A DNA stretch of 64,000 nucleotides. Source: Candidatus Geothrix odensensis. Its GTDB lineage: Bacteria > Acidobacteriota > Holophagae > Holophagales > Holophagaceae. The position numbers and the translations under genes were made by a program. Positions 25,838 through 35,570 of this stretch are shown here, in pieces. How positions within the stretch are numbered: the stretch's first letter is position 1; every line of letters starts with the position of its first letter. Where the stretch lies: NCBI GenBank assembly GCA_016714685.1, contig JADKCH010000032.1, positions 1 through 64,000 on the forward strand, in the 5' to 3' direction. The notes under the pieces are model-generated. The model worked only from the letters and a program-made list of their open reading frames with translations. It was not told the origin of the DNA and made no database searches.

Positions 25838-28800
25838 ATGATCAGCAGCGAATTCAATGAGATCTTCCGCAAGTACGCCTCGGACAAGGAGATCTTCCAC
25901 GACCTGATGCCGCTCCGGGCCCGCGAGATCCTGCTGGTGGCCCCGGCCTTCGACGCCTTCACCCTGGAGCAGGACGGCCTGCTCACCGAGATCCTCTTCG
26001 AGGGCTACTACCAGCTCAACATGAGCAACCCGCCCCGGGTGACCAACGTCTCCACCGTGGAAGAAGCCCTGGAGAAGTGCGGCAGCCGCCACTTCGACAT
26101 GATCATCGTCATGAGCCGCCTGGGCCAGGGCGGCCATGTGGAGCTGTCCAAGGCCCTGAAGAAGGCCGCGCCCCGCACGCCCATCTACCTGCTGCTCAAC
26201 GACAACGTGGAGGTGGGGGCCCTCGACCGGCGCCGCCAGGAGCTGCAGCGGAACTACGACCAGGTCTTCGTGTGGAACGGCAATCCGGAAGTCTTCATGG
26301 CCATGGTGAAGTTCATGGAGGACCGGTCCAACGTGGAGAACGACACCTCCGTGGGCCTCACCCGCGTGATCCTCCTGGTGGAGGACAGCATCCGGTACTA
26401 CTCGCGGTACCTGCCCATCCTCTACAGCGAGCTGCTCAAGCAGACCACCCGCCTGGCCAAGGACCACGGCGCGGACGGCATGAGCCGCACCCTCGCCATG
26501 CGGGTCCGCCCCAAGGTGCTCCTGGCCACCACCTACGAAGAGGCCATCGCCTTCGCCGAGCGCTACCAAGACTTCCTGCTCTGCGTGATCACGGACCGCA
26601 AGTACCCCAAGGACGGCGCCCTGGACCGGGAGGCCGGCATCAAGCTCATCAAGGCCGTGAAGGACCGCAATCCCTACCTGCCCACCCTGCTGCAGTCCTC
26701 GGATCCCTTCAAGGAATCCTGGGCCACGGCCATCCAGAGCGGCTTCCTCAACAAGAACTCGTACACCCTCGGCGCCGAGCTCTCGAATTTCTTCCACGAG
26801 AGCCTGGGCTTCGGCGACTTCATCTTCCGCAACGAACAGGGCCAGGAGATCGCCCGGGCCGTCAACATGGAGGACCTGCAGGCCAAGCTGCGGAAGGTGC
26901 CCGTCGAGTCCCTGGTCTACCACGCCTCCCGGAACCACTTCTCCGCCTGGATCATGGCGCGCGGCGAGGTGCAGGTGGCCAAGGTGCTGGGGAAGTTCCG
27001 CATCTCCGACTACCGCGACCCCGAGGAGATGCGCACCTTCCTCATCAACGTGGGCGACTACGTCCAGCGCATGAAGACGCTGGGCAAGGTGGTGCCGCTG
27101 ACCGAATCCACGCCGAAGGACGAGCCCAACATCCTGCGCCTGGCGCCGGGCTCCATGGGCGGCAAGGGCCGGGGCGTGGCCTTCATCCATTCCCTCCTGG
27201 CCCGCATGGACCTGGACAGCCTCGTGCCCGACGCCAACATCCGCATCCCCCGCTCCGCCATCATCGGCACCGAGGAGTTCACCTCGTACATCGGGCGGCA
27301 CGGCCTCCGCCAGATGCTGCAGAACAACGTGGACGACGACCTCATCAAGCGGCGCTTCCTCACAGGCTCGCTGTCGCCCGGGCTCATGGCCAAGCTGCGC
27401 CTCTTCCTGGAGAACCACGCCCGCGGCCCCCTGGCCGTGCGTTCCTCGGGGCTCCTGGAGGACAGCCTCTCGCACCCCTTCGCGGGGCTCTACAACACCT
27501 TCTTCCTGCCCAACAACGATCCCGATCCCGGGGTGCGGGAGGCCCAGCTCGTCGAGGCCATCAAGCTCGTCTACGCCTCGGTCTACACCAAGGCCGCCCG
27601 CTCCTACTTCCAGGCCATCGACTACAAGATCGAGGAGGAGCAGATGGCCATCCTCATCCAGGAGGTGTCCGGGCGCCGCTTCGGAGACCGCTTCTATCCC
27701 CACATCTCGGGCGTGGCCCAGTCCTTCAACTACTACCCCGTGGCCTACACCCAGCCCCAGGATGGCATCGCCAACCTTGCCGTGGGCCTGGGGAAATACG
27801 TGGTGGAGGGCGACAAGGCCTACCGCTTCTCGCCGCCCTATCCCGAGATGGACATGCTGTCCCCGAAGGAGCAGTTCCGCACCACCCAGAAGCACTTCTA
27901 CGCCCTGGACATGAGCCGCACGGCCATCGACCTCTACAGCGGCGAGGACGCCACGCTGCTCAGCCTGGACATCGCCGAGGCCGAGAAGGACGGGGCGCTC
28001 CAGCACTGCGCCTCGGTCTGGGACTGGAACGACGACCGCATCCGGGATGGCCTGGACCACCCCGGGCCCCGCGTCGTGAACTTCCGGAACATCCTCAAGT
28101 ACGACCAGTTCCCCCTGCCCAAAATCCTCCAGCACCTCCTGGAGCTGATCCGCGAGGCCATGGAGACGCCCGTCGAGCTGGAGTTCGCCGTCAACCTCGA
28201 CAAGGACCCCCTCAACGGCAAGCCCACCTTCACCCTCCTGCAGATCAAGCACCAGCTCATGGACTCGGCCGAGGTGAACCTCGATCCCGAGACCCTGGAC
28301 CGCTCCGGGCTCTTCCTGTTCTCCGAGAAGTGCGTGGGCAACGGGGTGGTGGAAGGCCTGCGCGACATCGTCTGGGTGGATCCCGAGGGCTTCGACAAGT
28401 TCGAGACCCCCGCCCTGGCGGGGGAGATCGAGCGCCTCAACGACCGCTTCCGGGCCGGGGGCGGGAAGTACGTGCTGCTGGGCCCAGGACGCTGGGGCAG
28501 CAACGACCAGCACCTGGGCATCCCCATCCAGTGGTCCATGATCTCCTGCGCCCAGGTGATCGTGGAGTACGCCATGGAGAACTTTCAGGCGGACGCCTCG
28601 CTGGGCTCGCACTTCTTCCACAACGTCACGTCCTTGAACATCGGGTACTTCACCGTGCCCTATCCCCGGGGCACGAACCTGCTGGACTGGGACTGGCTCC
28701 GCCAGCAGCCCGAGACCTGGCGCTCGGGCTGCCTGGTCCACACCACCCTCGAGACCCCGGTCCACATCGTCATGGACGGGCGGCGGAGCGCCTCGGCGAT

Positions 28801-28858
28801 CTTCAAGCAGATGCCGCCACCCCAGGCGCCCGATCCGGAGGCGGAGGGATTTCTCTGA
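25838..28858 (+). CDS. PEP-synthase-like protein: receiver-like domains plus PPDK ATP-binding domain
   Basis: About 1006 residues from ATG 25838. Residues about 25-160 and 180-330 look like two receiver-type folds. In the first the phosphoacceptor region reads FDMIIVMSRLGQGG, without a clear Asp. The second keeps VILLVEDS and LLCVITDRKYP with an Asp. From about 430 onward comes the ATP-grasp part of PEP synthase/pyruvate phosphate dikinase: RLAPGSMGGKGRGVAFIHSL and ARGPLAVRSSGLLEDSLSHP, then FAGLYNTFF. The swivel His domain and the PEP/pyruvate TIM barrel are absent, so it cannot be a normal PEP synthase; a signalling or kinase role is more likely. No ribosome site precedes the ATG, because the MITE ends 2 nt before it. 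Confidence 0.75.
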   Translation: MISSEFNEIFRKYASDKEIFHDLMPLRAREILLVAPAFDAFTLEQDGLLTEILFEGYYQLNMSNPPRVTNVSTVEEALEKCGSRHFDMIIVMSRLGQGGHVELSKALKKAAPRTPIYLLLNDNVEVGALDRRRQELQRNYDQVFVWNGNPEVFMAMVKFMEDRSNVENDTSVGLTRVILLVEDSIRYYSRYLPILYSELLKQTTRLAKDHGADGMSRTLAMRVRPKVLLATTYEEAIAFAERYQDFLLCVITDRKYPKDGALDREAGIKLIKAVKDRNPYLPTLLQSSDPFKESWATAIQSGFLNKNSYTLGAELSNFFHESLGFGDFIFRNEQGQEIARAVNMEDLQAKLRKVPVESLVYHASRNHFSAWIMARGEVQVAKVLGKFRISDYRDPEEMRTFLINVGDYVQRMKTLGKVVPLTESTPKDEPNILRLAPGSMGGKGRGVAFIHSLLARMDLDSLVPDANIRIPRSAIIGTEEFTSYIGRHGLRQMLQNNVDDDLIKRRFLTGSLSPGLMAKLRLFLENHARGPLAVRSSGLLEDSLSHPFAGLYNTFFLPNNDPDPGVREAQLVEAIKLVYASVYTKAARSYFQAIDYKIEEEQMAILIQEVSGRRFGDRFYPHISGVAQSFNYYPVAYTQPQDGIANLAVGLGKYVVEGDKAYRFSPPYPEMDMLSPKEQFRTTQKHFYALDMSRTAIDLYSGEDATLLSLDIAEAEKDGALQHCASVWDWNDDRIRDGLDHPGPRVVNFRNILKYDQFPLPKILQHLLELIREAMETPVELEFAVNLDKDPLNGKPTFTLLQIKHQLMDSAEVNLDPETLDRSGLFLFSEKCVGNGVVEGLRDIVWVDPEGFDKFETPALAGEIERLNDRFRAGGGKYVLLGPGRWGSNDQHLGIPIQWSMISCAQVIVEYAMENFQADASLGSHFFHNVTSLNIGYFTVPYPRGTNLLDWDWLRQQPETWRSGCLVHTTLETPVHIVMDGRRSASAIFKQMPPPQAPDPEAEGFL

Positions 28859-28861
28859 GGG

Positions 28862-29395
28862 CTACTTGGCCCGGGTGTACTCCATGTCCATGACCTTCTT
28901 GAAAGTGCCGTCCTTGGCCTTCACGAACATCGTCATGGTGCGGTGGTCCCGGTCCACCTGGACGTGGACCTCCTTGTGGGTCGAGGGCTTGCCGGCCCCG
29001 TCATAGCCCTCGAAGAAGAGGGTCTGCTCCCTGCAGTCCTTGGCGCAGGTCCCCCTGGTCACGGCCATCCAGGTGTCCGAGTTGTCCACCCAGCTCCCCA
29101 CGTGGGCGTTCTGGCGGGCATCGAAGCCGAAGAGGCCGTGGCCCTCGAACGCCTGGCCCATCATCTCGGCCTTCAGCTCGGTCTTGATCCAGAACCCGCC
29201 CGCCACCAGGGTGTTAACCTCGGTGCCTTTGGACACCATGGGCGGCTTCCCGGGCTCCATGTACATCCGGGCCACGGCGGTCCAGGTGCCAACCATGTCC
29301 TTCATGGCCAGGTGGTGCGCCGTGGGCTTGGGGAAGGGGCTTTCCTGGGCGGAAAGGCCGAGGACACAGCCGAGGGCGAGGAGCAGGGCGCGCAT
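28862..29395 (-). CDS. DUF1579-like secreted protein
   Basis: 177 residues. MRALLLALGCVLGLSAQ is a signal peptide. The mature part matches the DUF1579 pattern: HLAMKDMVGTWTAVARMYME near the start, EVNTLVAGGFWIKTELKAEM, FEGHGLFGFDARQNAHVGSW and a C-terminal DGTFKKVMDMEYTRAK. These are small lipocalin-like barrels of unknown ligand. The start at 29395 is preferred over 29416 because it gives the cleaner signal peptide. It converges on the PEP-synthase-like gene (3 nt between the stops) and is divergent from gmk. Confidence 0.75.
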   Translation of the reverse strand: MRALLLALGCVLGLSAQESPFPKPTAHHLAMKDMVGTWTAVARMYMEPGKPPMVSKGTEVNTLVAGGFWIKTELKAEMMGQAFEGHGLFGFDARQNAHVGSWVDNSDTWMAVTRGTCAKDCREQTLFFEGYDGAGKPSTHKEVHVQVDRDHRTMTMFVKAKDGTFKKVMDMEYTRAK

Positions 29396-29478
29396 GAACA
29401 CCTCCAGAGGCTCCATGCTAGTCCCCGGGGCGAGCGGCGCCAGGGCCCCTTCCGCTAAAGTGGAGGCTGGAGGGCCCC

Positions 29479-30114
29479 TTGATCCAGCATCCGGGAAACG
29501 TGTTCGTGGTCTCCGCGCCGTCGGGCGCCGGCAAGTCCACCCTCGCCCAGCGCCTGGTCGCCTCCGTGCCTGACCTCGTCTTCTCCATCTCCTTCACCAC
29601 GCGGAAGCCACGCCCGGGCGAAGTGGATGGCCGCGACTACTTCTTCATCGACGAGGCCCGCTTCGACACCATGGTCCGCGAGGGCGGCTTCGTGGAGTGG
29701 GTGCAGGTCTACGGCCACCGCTACGGCACCGGCCGGGACTGGCTCCAGCAGACGCTGGCCACGGGCCGGGACGTGCTGCTGGACATCGAGACCACCGGGG
29801 CCCGGAACCTGCGCGAGGCCATTCCCGAGGCGCGGATGATCTTCATCCTGCCCCCCTCCGCCGCCAGCCTGGAGCAGCGCCTGCGCAGCCGCGGCAAGGA
29901 CTCGGACGAGCAGATCGCCATCCGGCTGCAGCATGCCCGCCACGAGCTGGAGCAGTACCCTGCCTATGACTATCTGGTGCTGAATGACGACCTCGAACTC
30001 GGCTACCGGCACTTCGAGAGCATCATCCTCGCCACCCGGGCGGGCCGGGAACGCATGACGCCCACCGCTGAGCGGATCCTCCAGGCTTCTAGGAGAACGC
30101 GAAACGGGAGCTGA
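29479..30114 (+). CDS. gmk: Guanylate kinase
   Basis: 211 residues; phosphorylates GMP to GDP with ATP. P-loop VVSAPSGAGKST at residues 10-21, the GMP-binding SFTTRKPRPGEVDGRDYFFI (38-57), FVEWVQVYGHRYGT (about 70-83) and the lid region LRSRGKDSDEQIAIRL. TTG appears to be the start: upstream no ATG or GTG is in frame, and GGAGGGCCCC precedes it. The S41 protease gene follows after 122 nt on the same strand. Confidence 0.93.
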   Translation: MIQHPGNVFVVSAPSGAGKSTLAQRLVASVPDLVFSISFTTRKPRPGEVDGRDYFFIDEARFDTMVREGGFVEWVQVYGHRYGTGRDWLQQTLATGRDVLLDIETTGARNLREAIPEARMIFILPPSAASLEQRLRSRGKDSDEQIAIRLQHARHELEQYPAYDYLVLNDDLELGYRHFESIILATRAGRERMTPTAERILQASRRTRNGS

Positions 30115-30236
30115 AAGTAAGGATGCACAACGCAGCCCTTTCGTTTCCTTGGTGGCACCTCCCTGCCCGCCTGGAACCACCATTCGCCCCCGGAACGGCC
30201 CGGGCGTATCCTGGAGGTCGTTTCCCCGGGAGCCTC

Positions 30237-31817
30237 ATGGCCCGTTTCATCAAGCGCAACTGGATGTGGCTGGTCCTGACCGCCACCATCGCCGTGGCCG
30301 GGCCCCTGCTGGCCCGCTCCAGCGGCGAGACGGCCCGCCAGCGCAGCCTGGACACCCTGACCGAGATCATGGACCTGGTCCAGAAGCAGAGCCCCGAGCC
30401 CCCGGCGCCCCGGCAGCTGACCCACGCCACCATCCAGGGCATGCTGCACACCCTGGACCCCCACTCGAACTACATGGACGAGAGCGAGTTCCGCCTGCTG
30501 CGCGAGGAGCAGAAGGGCTCCTTCTTCGGCATCGGCGCCATCATCCAACAGCACGACCAGGGCATCGCCATCATCAGCCCCATGAAGGGCGGCCCGGCCG
30601 AGCGCCTGGGCGTGCGCTCCGGCGACATCATCAAGGAAATCGACGGCACCAGCACCGAGGGCATGACCTCCAATGCCGCGCTCCAGAAGCTGCGGGGCGA
30701 GAAGGGCACCATCGTGGAGCTGGCCGTGCAGCGGACCGGCATCGCCGAGTTCCTGCGCTTCTCCATCCCCCGGGCCGAGGTCCCCACCAACAGCGTCTAC
30801 TACAGCTTCATGCTGAACCCCACCACGGGCTTCATCCTCATCAAGGACTTCGGCGAGACCACGGCCGAGGAGTTCGAGCGGGCCGTGGCCACCCTGAAGA
30901 AGCTGGGCATGAAGCAGCTCATCCTGGACCTGCGCGGCAATGGCGGCGGCGTGCTGGACGCGGCCATCGGCATCTGCCGCCAGCTGCTGGGCCCCGACCA
31001 GCTCATCGTCAGCCAGAAGGGCCGCGACGGCCGCGACGAGAACCAGACCCGCACCAGCAAGGGCGCCCAGCTGGATCCCTTCCCCCTGGTGGTGCTCATC
31101 AACCGGGGTTCAGCCAGCGCCAGCGAGATCGTCACCGGCGCGGTGCAGGATCACGACCGGGGGCTGGTCGTGGGCCAGACCAGCTGGGGCAAGGGGCTCG
31201 TCCAGAGCGTGCTCCCCATCAACCGCTCCCGGGGCCTGGCGCTCACCACCGCCCGCTACTACACGCCCTCGGGACGGAGCATCCAGCGGGACTACACCCA
31301 TGGCCTCGACGACTACTACAACCCCGAGGACGAGAAGGACGCCAAGCCCCAGGGCCCGGCCTTCAAGACCGACCTGGGCCGCACGGTCTACGGCGGCGGC
31401 GGCATCAACCCCGACTACCCCATGCCCACCATCCGCTTCAACGAGTTCATGGTCGATCTCCGCTTCCGCCACCAGGCCTTCTTCCGCTTCGCGGTGCACG
31501 AGAAGGAGCACTTCGGCGTCAAGCCGGGCCAGCACGCCGACCCGGTGGTCCTGGCCCGCTTCCGAACCTGGGCCCAGGAGCAGAAGCTGACCATCAGCGA
31601 CAAGGACTGGGAGGCCAACCTGCCCACCATGCAGGAGCAGATCTCCATCGAGCTGCAGAACGTGGCCTTCGGCATCGAGGCCGGCTTCAAGATCCAGTGC
31701 GAGAAGGATCCCGTCATCCTCAAGGCCCTGGAGGTGCTGCCCGAGGCCGAGGCCCTGCTGCAGAAGAAGCAGCTCCTGCAGCGTGCCGTTCCCGCCACGG
31801 TCGCCACCCTCCGCTGA
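30237..31817 (+). CDS. C-terminal processing protease, S41 family with PDZ domain
   Basis: 526 residues. N-terminal membrane anchor or signal (WMWLVLTATIAVAGPLLA). HSNYMDESEFRLLREEQKGS starts the PDZ region, which continues AIISPMKGGPAERLGVRSGD, IIKEIDGTSTEGM (about 105-155). Catalytic domain: ILDLRGNGGGVLDAAIGICR, VVLINRGSASASEIVTGAVQ (nucleophile Ser near residue 293) and QTSWGKGLVQSVLPI (general-base Lys). It degrades or trims periplasmic proteins by their C-termini. ATG 30237 is chosen over an upstream start at 30123 because it gives the signal segment directly. It is followed after 12 nt by the acyl-CoA dehydrogenase gene. Confidence 0.9.
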   Translation: MARFIKRNWMWLVLTATIAVAGPLLARSSGETARQRSLDTLTEIMDLVQKQSPEPPAPRQLTHATIQGMLHTLDPHSNYMDESEFRLLREEQKGSFFGIGAIIQQHDQGIAIISPMKGGPAERLGVRSGDIIKEIDGTSTEGMTSNAALQKLRGEKGTIVELAVQRTGIAEFLRFSIPRAEVPTNSVYYSFMLNPTTGFILIKDFGETTAEEFERAVATLKKLGMKQLILDLRGNGGGVLDAAIGICRQLLGPDQLIVSQKGRDGRDENQTRTSKGAQLDPFPLVVLINRGSASASEIVTGAVQDHDRGLVVGQTSWGKGLVQSVLPINRSRGLALTTARYYTPSGRSIQRDYTHGLDDYYNPEDEKDAKPQGPAFKTDLGRTVYGGGGINPDYPMPTIRFNEFMVDLRFRHQAFFRFAVHEKEHFGVKPGQHADPVVLARFRTWAQEQKLTISDKDWEANLPTMQEQISIELQNVAFGIEAGFKIQCEKDPVILKALEVLPEAEALLQKKQLLQRAVPATVATLR

Positions 31818-31829
31818 TCCGAGGTCCCC

Positions 31830-32987
31830 ATGGACGTCACGCTGCCTGAGCACGTCGAAGCCCTGCGCCAGGAGGTGCGGAAGTTCGCCGAGAGGGAGAT
31901 CCGCCCCCACGTCATGGCCTGGGACGAGGCCAAGACCTTCCCCTTTGGCGTGGTGAAGCAGCTGGGCGAGATGGGCATGATGGGCGTCATCTTCCCCGAG
32001 CAGTACGGCGGCGCGGGCATGGGCTACCTGGAATATGCCGTGGTGGTGGAGGAGCTCTCCCGGGTGGATGGCTCCGTGGGCATCACCGTGGCCGCCCACA
32101 ACAGCCTCTGCAGCAACCACATCTACAGCATGGGCGACGAGCGGCAGAAGCAGGCCTGGCTGGTGCCCCTGGCCAGCGGCAAGGCCATCGGAGCCTGGGG
32201 CCTCACCGAGCCCGGCTCCGGCAGCGACGCGGGCTCGCTCCGCACCAACGCGAAGAAGGAAGGCTCCCACTACCTCCTGAACGGCACCAAGACCTTCATC
32301 ACCCACGGCACCGTGGGCGACCTCTTCGTGGTCATGGCCCGCACCCGCCCGCCCCAGCCCGGCCACAGCAGCGCCGACGGCATCAGCGCCTTCGTGCTGG
32401 AGAAGGGCATGAACGGCTTCCGGGCCGGCAAGCAGGAGAACAAGCTGGGCCTGCGCGCCAGCGACACTTCCGAGCTGATCATGGAGGACGTGAAGGTGCC
32501 GGAGGCCAACCTGCTGGGCGACGACGGCGTGGGGTTCAAGCAGGCCATGAAGACCCTCGATGGTGGCCGCATCAGCATCGGAGCCCTGGGCCTGGGCATG
32601 GCGCAGGGCGCATTTGAAGAAGCCGTGCGCTACAGCAAGATCCGCCACACCTTCGGCAAGCCCCTCGCCGACCACCAGGGCATCCAGTTCAAGCTGGCGG
32701 ACATGGGCACGGAGATCGAGGCCGCCCGCCTGCTCATCTACCGCGCCGCGGGCCTGAAGGACGCGGGCCTGCCCTACGCCAAGGCCGCCAGCATGGCCAA
32801 GCTCTACAGCTCCGAAGTCGCCTGCCGCGTGGCGGACCAGGCCGTGCAGATCCTCGGCGGCTACGGCTACATCAAGGACTACCCGGTGGAGAAGTACTAC
32901 CGGGACGTGAAGCTCTGCACCATCGGCGAAGGCACCAGCGAGATCCAGCGGATGGTCATCGCCCGGTACCTGCAGTCCGAATACTGA
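31830..32987 (+). CDS. Acyl-CoA dehydrogenase
   Basis: 385 residues, the standard length of short/medium-chain acyl-CoA dehydrogenases. FAD-binding and family signatures: GAWGLTEPGSGSDAGSLRTN (about 126-145), LNGTKTFITHGTVGDLFVVM, and the C-terminal VADQAVQILGGYGYIKDYPV. The catalytic Glu is present in CTIGEGTSEIQRMVIARYL (about residue 367), the butyryl-CoA dehydrogenase position. It introduces the alpha-beta double bond in beta-oxidation, passing electrons to ETF. No etfAB or other beta-oxidation gene is in the window. Probably in one transcript with the S41 protease. Confidence 0.93.
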   Translation: MDVTLPEHVEALRQEVRKFAEREIRPHVMAWDEAKTFPFGVVKQLGEMGMMGVIFPEQYGGAGMGYLEYAVVVEELSRVDGSVGITVAAHNSLCSNHIYSMGDERQKQAWLVPLASGKAIGAWGLTEPGSGSDAGSLRTNAKKEGSHYLLNGTKTFITHGTVGDLFVVMARTRPPQPGHSSADGISAFVLEKGMNGFRAGKQENKLGLRASDTSELIMEDVKVPEANLLGDDGVGFKQAMKTLDGGRISIGALGLGMAQGAFEEAVRYSKIRHTFGKPLADHQGIQFKLADMGTEIEAARLLIYRAAGLKDAGLPYAKAASMAKLYSSEVACRVADQAVQILGGYGYIKDYPVEKYYRDVKLCTIGEGTSEIQRMVIARYLQSEY

Positions 32988-33001
32988 TTCCGGGAGTCCC
33001 C

Positions 33002-35004
33002 ATGCGCACCGCCCTCCTCCTCACGGCCTCCATGGCCCTGTTCGCCTCGCGTCCCCTGCAGGTGGACGACCTCTTCCAGGTCAGGAAGATCGCCGACCCC
33101 CAGCTCAGCAGCGCAGGAGCCCTGGCCTACCAGGTGGGCACCGTGGACTTCGCCGCCAACAAGACCGTGAACCGGATATGGTTCAAGGCCGCGGGTGCCG
33201 AGGCCAAGGAACTGGATCTGGGAACGGGCAGCCACTCCCGGCCCCGCTTCAGCCCCGACGGGAAGAAGCTCGCCTACCAGTCCGGCGGCCAGGTGTGGAT
33301 CGTGGACCTGGGCACCAAGCAGAAGCACCAGCTCACCAAGCTGAGCGGCGGCGCCGGAGGCCAGACCTGGAGCCCCGACGGCAAGTGGATCGCCTTCCTC
33401 AGCACCACCGTGCCCAGCGGCATCGAGGCCGAGAACGCCGCCTACCTGAAGGCCAGGGAGGCCTCCAAGGTCTCGGGCCGCCTCTACACCACGCTCACCT
33501 ACCGCCACTGGAACGAGTGGAAGGACGCGAAGCAGGTGAGCCACCTCTTCGTGGTGCCCGCCGATGGCAGCGCCCCGCCGCGGGACCTCACGGCGGGCTT
33601 CACCACGGACGTGCCCAACTACGCCGGGGTATCGGCCGGTGACGGCTATGCCTGGGCGCCGGACAGCAGGGCCCTGGCCTTCGAGTCCGCCCCCGAGCAG
33701 GCCAAGGCCACCACCACCAACGGCGAGATCTACGAAGTGGCCCTCGCCGGCGGTGCCGCCAAGCTGCTGTCCCACAACAAGGCCATGGACAACAGCCCGC
33801 GCTACTCACCGGACGGGAAGCATCTGGCCTGGCGCGCCCAGCGACGGGAGGGCTTCGAGGCCGACAAGGCCGAGCTCTGGGTCATGGACCGCGCCACGGG
33901 CAAGGTGGTGCGCACCACCCAGCCCTTCGACCAGAGCTTCGGCGACTACCAGTGGCAGGGCACGGATCTCGTGGGCACCAGCGACCGGCACGGCCGAACG
34001 GACCTGTACCGCTGGGACGGCACGGCCCTCCAGCCGCTCAGCGAAGGCCTGCACGTGGAGGGCTTCGCCCTGGCGAAGGACCACGCCATCGTGGTGTCCT
34101 CCAGCCTCACGACGCCGCCCGATCTCTACACGGTGACCCTGAACGATCGCAAGGCCGTCCGCGCCTCCCGGCACAACGCGGCCCTGGCCCAGGAGCTGGG
34201 CCTCAACAAGGGCGAGGATCTCTGGGTGGACACCGTTCCCGTGGAGGGCAAGGCCACCAGGACCCACGCCTTCATCGTGAAGCCCGTGGGCTATGACCCC
34301 GCCAAGACCTACCCCGTGGCCTTCGTCATCCACGGCGGCCCCCAGGGCGCCTGGGCCGATGCCTGGCATCCCCGGTGGAACGCCCAGGCCTGGGCCAGCC
34401 GCGGCTTCCTCACCGTGCTGCCCAACCCCCGCGGCTCCACGGGCTTCGGGCAGGCCTACTGCGATGCCATCAGCGGCGACTGGAACGGCGCCGTCATGAC
34501 CGACCTCATGAAGACCCTGGACGCGGTGCTCAAGCAGCATCCCAACGCCGATCCCAGGCGCGTCATCGCCGCCGGCGGCAGCTACGGCGGCTACGCCGTG
34601 AACTGGATCGCCGGGCACCATCCGGAGCGCTTCGCCGCCTTCGTGACCCACGCCAGCATCTTCAACACCGAGTCCATGCAGCTGGGCACCGAGGAGCTGT
34701 GGTTCCCCCACTGGGAGTTCAAGGGCTGGCCCTGGGAGAGCGCCGAGACCAAGGCCCGCTGGCAGGCCCAGAGCCCCAGCAGCGCCATCGCCAAGATGAC
34801 CAAGCCCATGCTCGTCATCCACGGCGAGCTGGACTACCGCGTGCCCGTCACCGAGGCCTTCCAGCTCTACAACACCCTGCAGGTGCGCGGCATCCCCAGC
34901 CAGCTGCTCTACTTCCCGACGAGGCCCACTTCGTCGCCAAGCCGCAGAACAGCAAGCTCTGGTACGAGACTGTGCTGGGGTGGTGCGAGCGCTGGACGAA
35001 GTGA
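33002..35004 (+). CDS. S9 family prolyl oligopeptidase, frame broken near its C-terminus
   Basis: About 667 residues when repaired. A short signal region (LLLTASMALFASRPLQ) is followed by a WD40-like propeller (FSPDGKKLAYQSGGQVWIVD, TWSPDGKWIAFLSTT, ALAFESAPEQ) and an alpha/beta-hydrolase domain. GGSYGGYAVNWIAGHHPERF carries the nucleophile Ser (about residue 526) and MLVIHGELDYRVPVTEAF the Asp. The His comes after the break: LYFP is followed in the next frame by DEAHFVAKPQNSKLWYETVL, stop at 35004. A missing C in the CCC at 34915-34917 explains it. Without correction the protein would read through to 35167 and lose the catalytic His. Likely a secreted peptidase. Confidence 0.88.
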
Positions 35005-35019
35005 TCAGGAAAAGGACTC

Positions 35020-35088
35020 ACCACGAAGACGGGAAGACCACGAAGAAAATCTGAAGTGCCGTTTTCGTGGTCTTCCTGTCTTCGTGGT
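35020..35088. terminator. Long inverted repeat between converging genes
   Basis: Arms 35020-35044 and 35064-35088 are complementary over 25 bp with one G-T type mismatch, built from the unit ACCACGAAGAC. The A-rich and T-rich inner edges (AAAAT, GTTTT) make it work as a bidirectional terminator for the S9 peptidase and folK genes. The stop codon of folK overlaps the outer edge. Confidence 0.8.
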
Positions 35089-35570
35089 TAATGCTTTGGA
35101 ATCACTCCTCCGCACTCGCCTGGGTCGGACAGCGCCCGCCAGGGCTCCAGCACGAAGGGGCGGCTGAAGGCGCGGGGATGGGGCAGGTCCAGGCTCAGCG
35201 TGGGGCCCAGGGCGCGGAGGTCTTCCGGCGTGTCCCAGGTCCAGCAGCCCGGCGGGCCGTCCGTGGTGATGAGGTCCAGGTCCAGGGTGCGGGGTGCGTT
35301 CCTCCCGGTGTTGCGATCCCGCCCCGCCAGCAACTCCAGGCGCAGGAGCGACTCCAGCAGGCGACAGGGATCTGCCTCCTCAGTGACAAGAATCGCCACG
35401 GTATTGAGGTAGGCGGGACCGCGGCCCGATTCATCCGGCGTCTCCATCACCAGGGGCGAAGGCACGACGGCCCCCAGCGTGCAAACCGCCAGGCCAAGTT
35501 CACGTTGAACCCTGCGATCCAGATGGCGCGCCCAAGGGCGACCACCAGGCGAGGGCCTCTGGCGCAGCGA
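35088..35570 (-). CDS. folK: 2-amino-4-hydroxy-6-hydroxymethyldihydropteridine pyrophosphokinase, 5' end broken
   Basis: HPPK of the folate pathway. The intact part reads ELGLAVCTLGAVVPSPLVME, TPDESGRGPAYLNTVAILVT, LLRLELLAGRDRNTGRNAPR and TLDLDLITTDG, the last two being the HPPK signature (GR-(x)n-R-x-LDLDL). The N-terminal LVVALG, which should open the protein, lies in a different frame at about 35535-35550, so one indel separates it from the rest. A start codon cannot be fixed. The gene converges on the S9 peptidase. Without repair the best start is the GTG at 35465, giving a truncated protein without the N-terminal strand. Confidence 0.75.
   Translation of the reverse strand, partial: SLRQRPSPGGRPWARHLDRRVQRELGLAVCTLGAVVPSPLVMETPDESGRGPAYLNTVAILVTEEADPCRLLESLLRLELLAGRDRNTGRNAPRTLDLDLITTDGPPGCWTWDTPEDLRALGPTLSLDLPHPRAFSRPFVLEPWRALSDPGECGGVIPKH

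Noticed and set aside
25599..25841. 80-codon open frame inside the MITE-like element
   Set aside because: The sequence is explained by the inverted repeats; no ribosome site and no protein-like pattern.
25403..28765. 1120-codon open frame on the minus strand
   Set aside because: It lies antisense to the PEP-synthase-like gene, and its His/Val/Leu-rich translation shows no domain. High third-position GC of the real gene keeps the opposite frame open.
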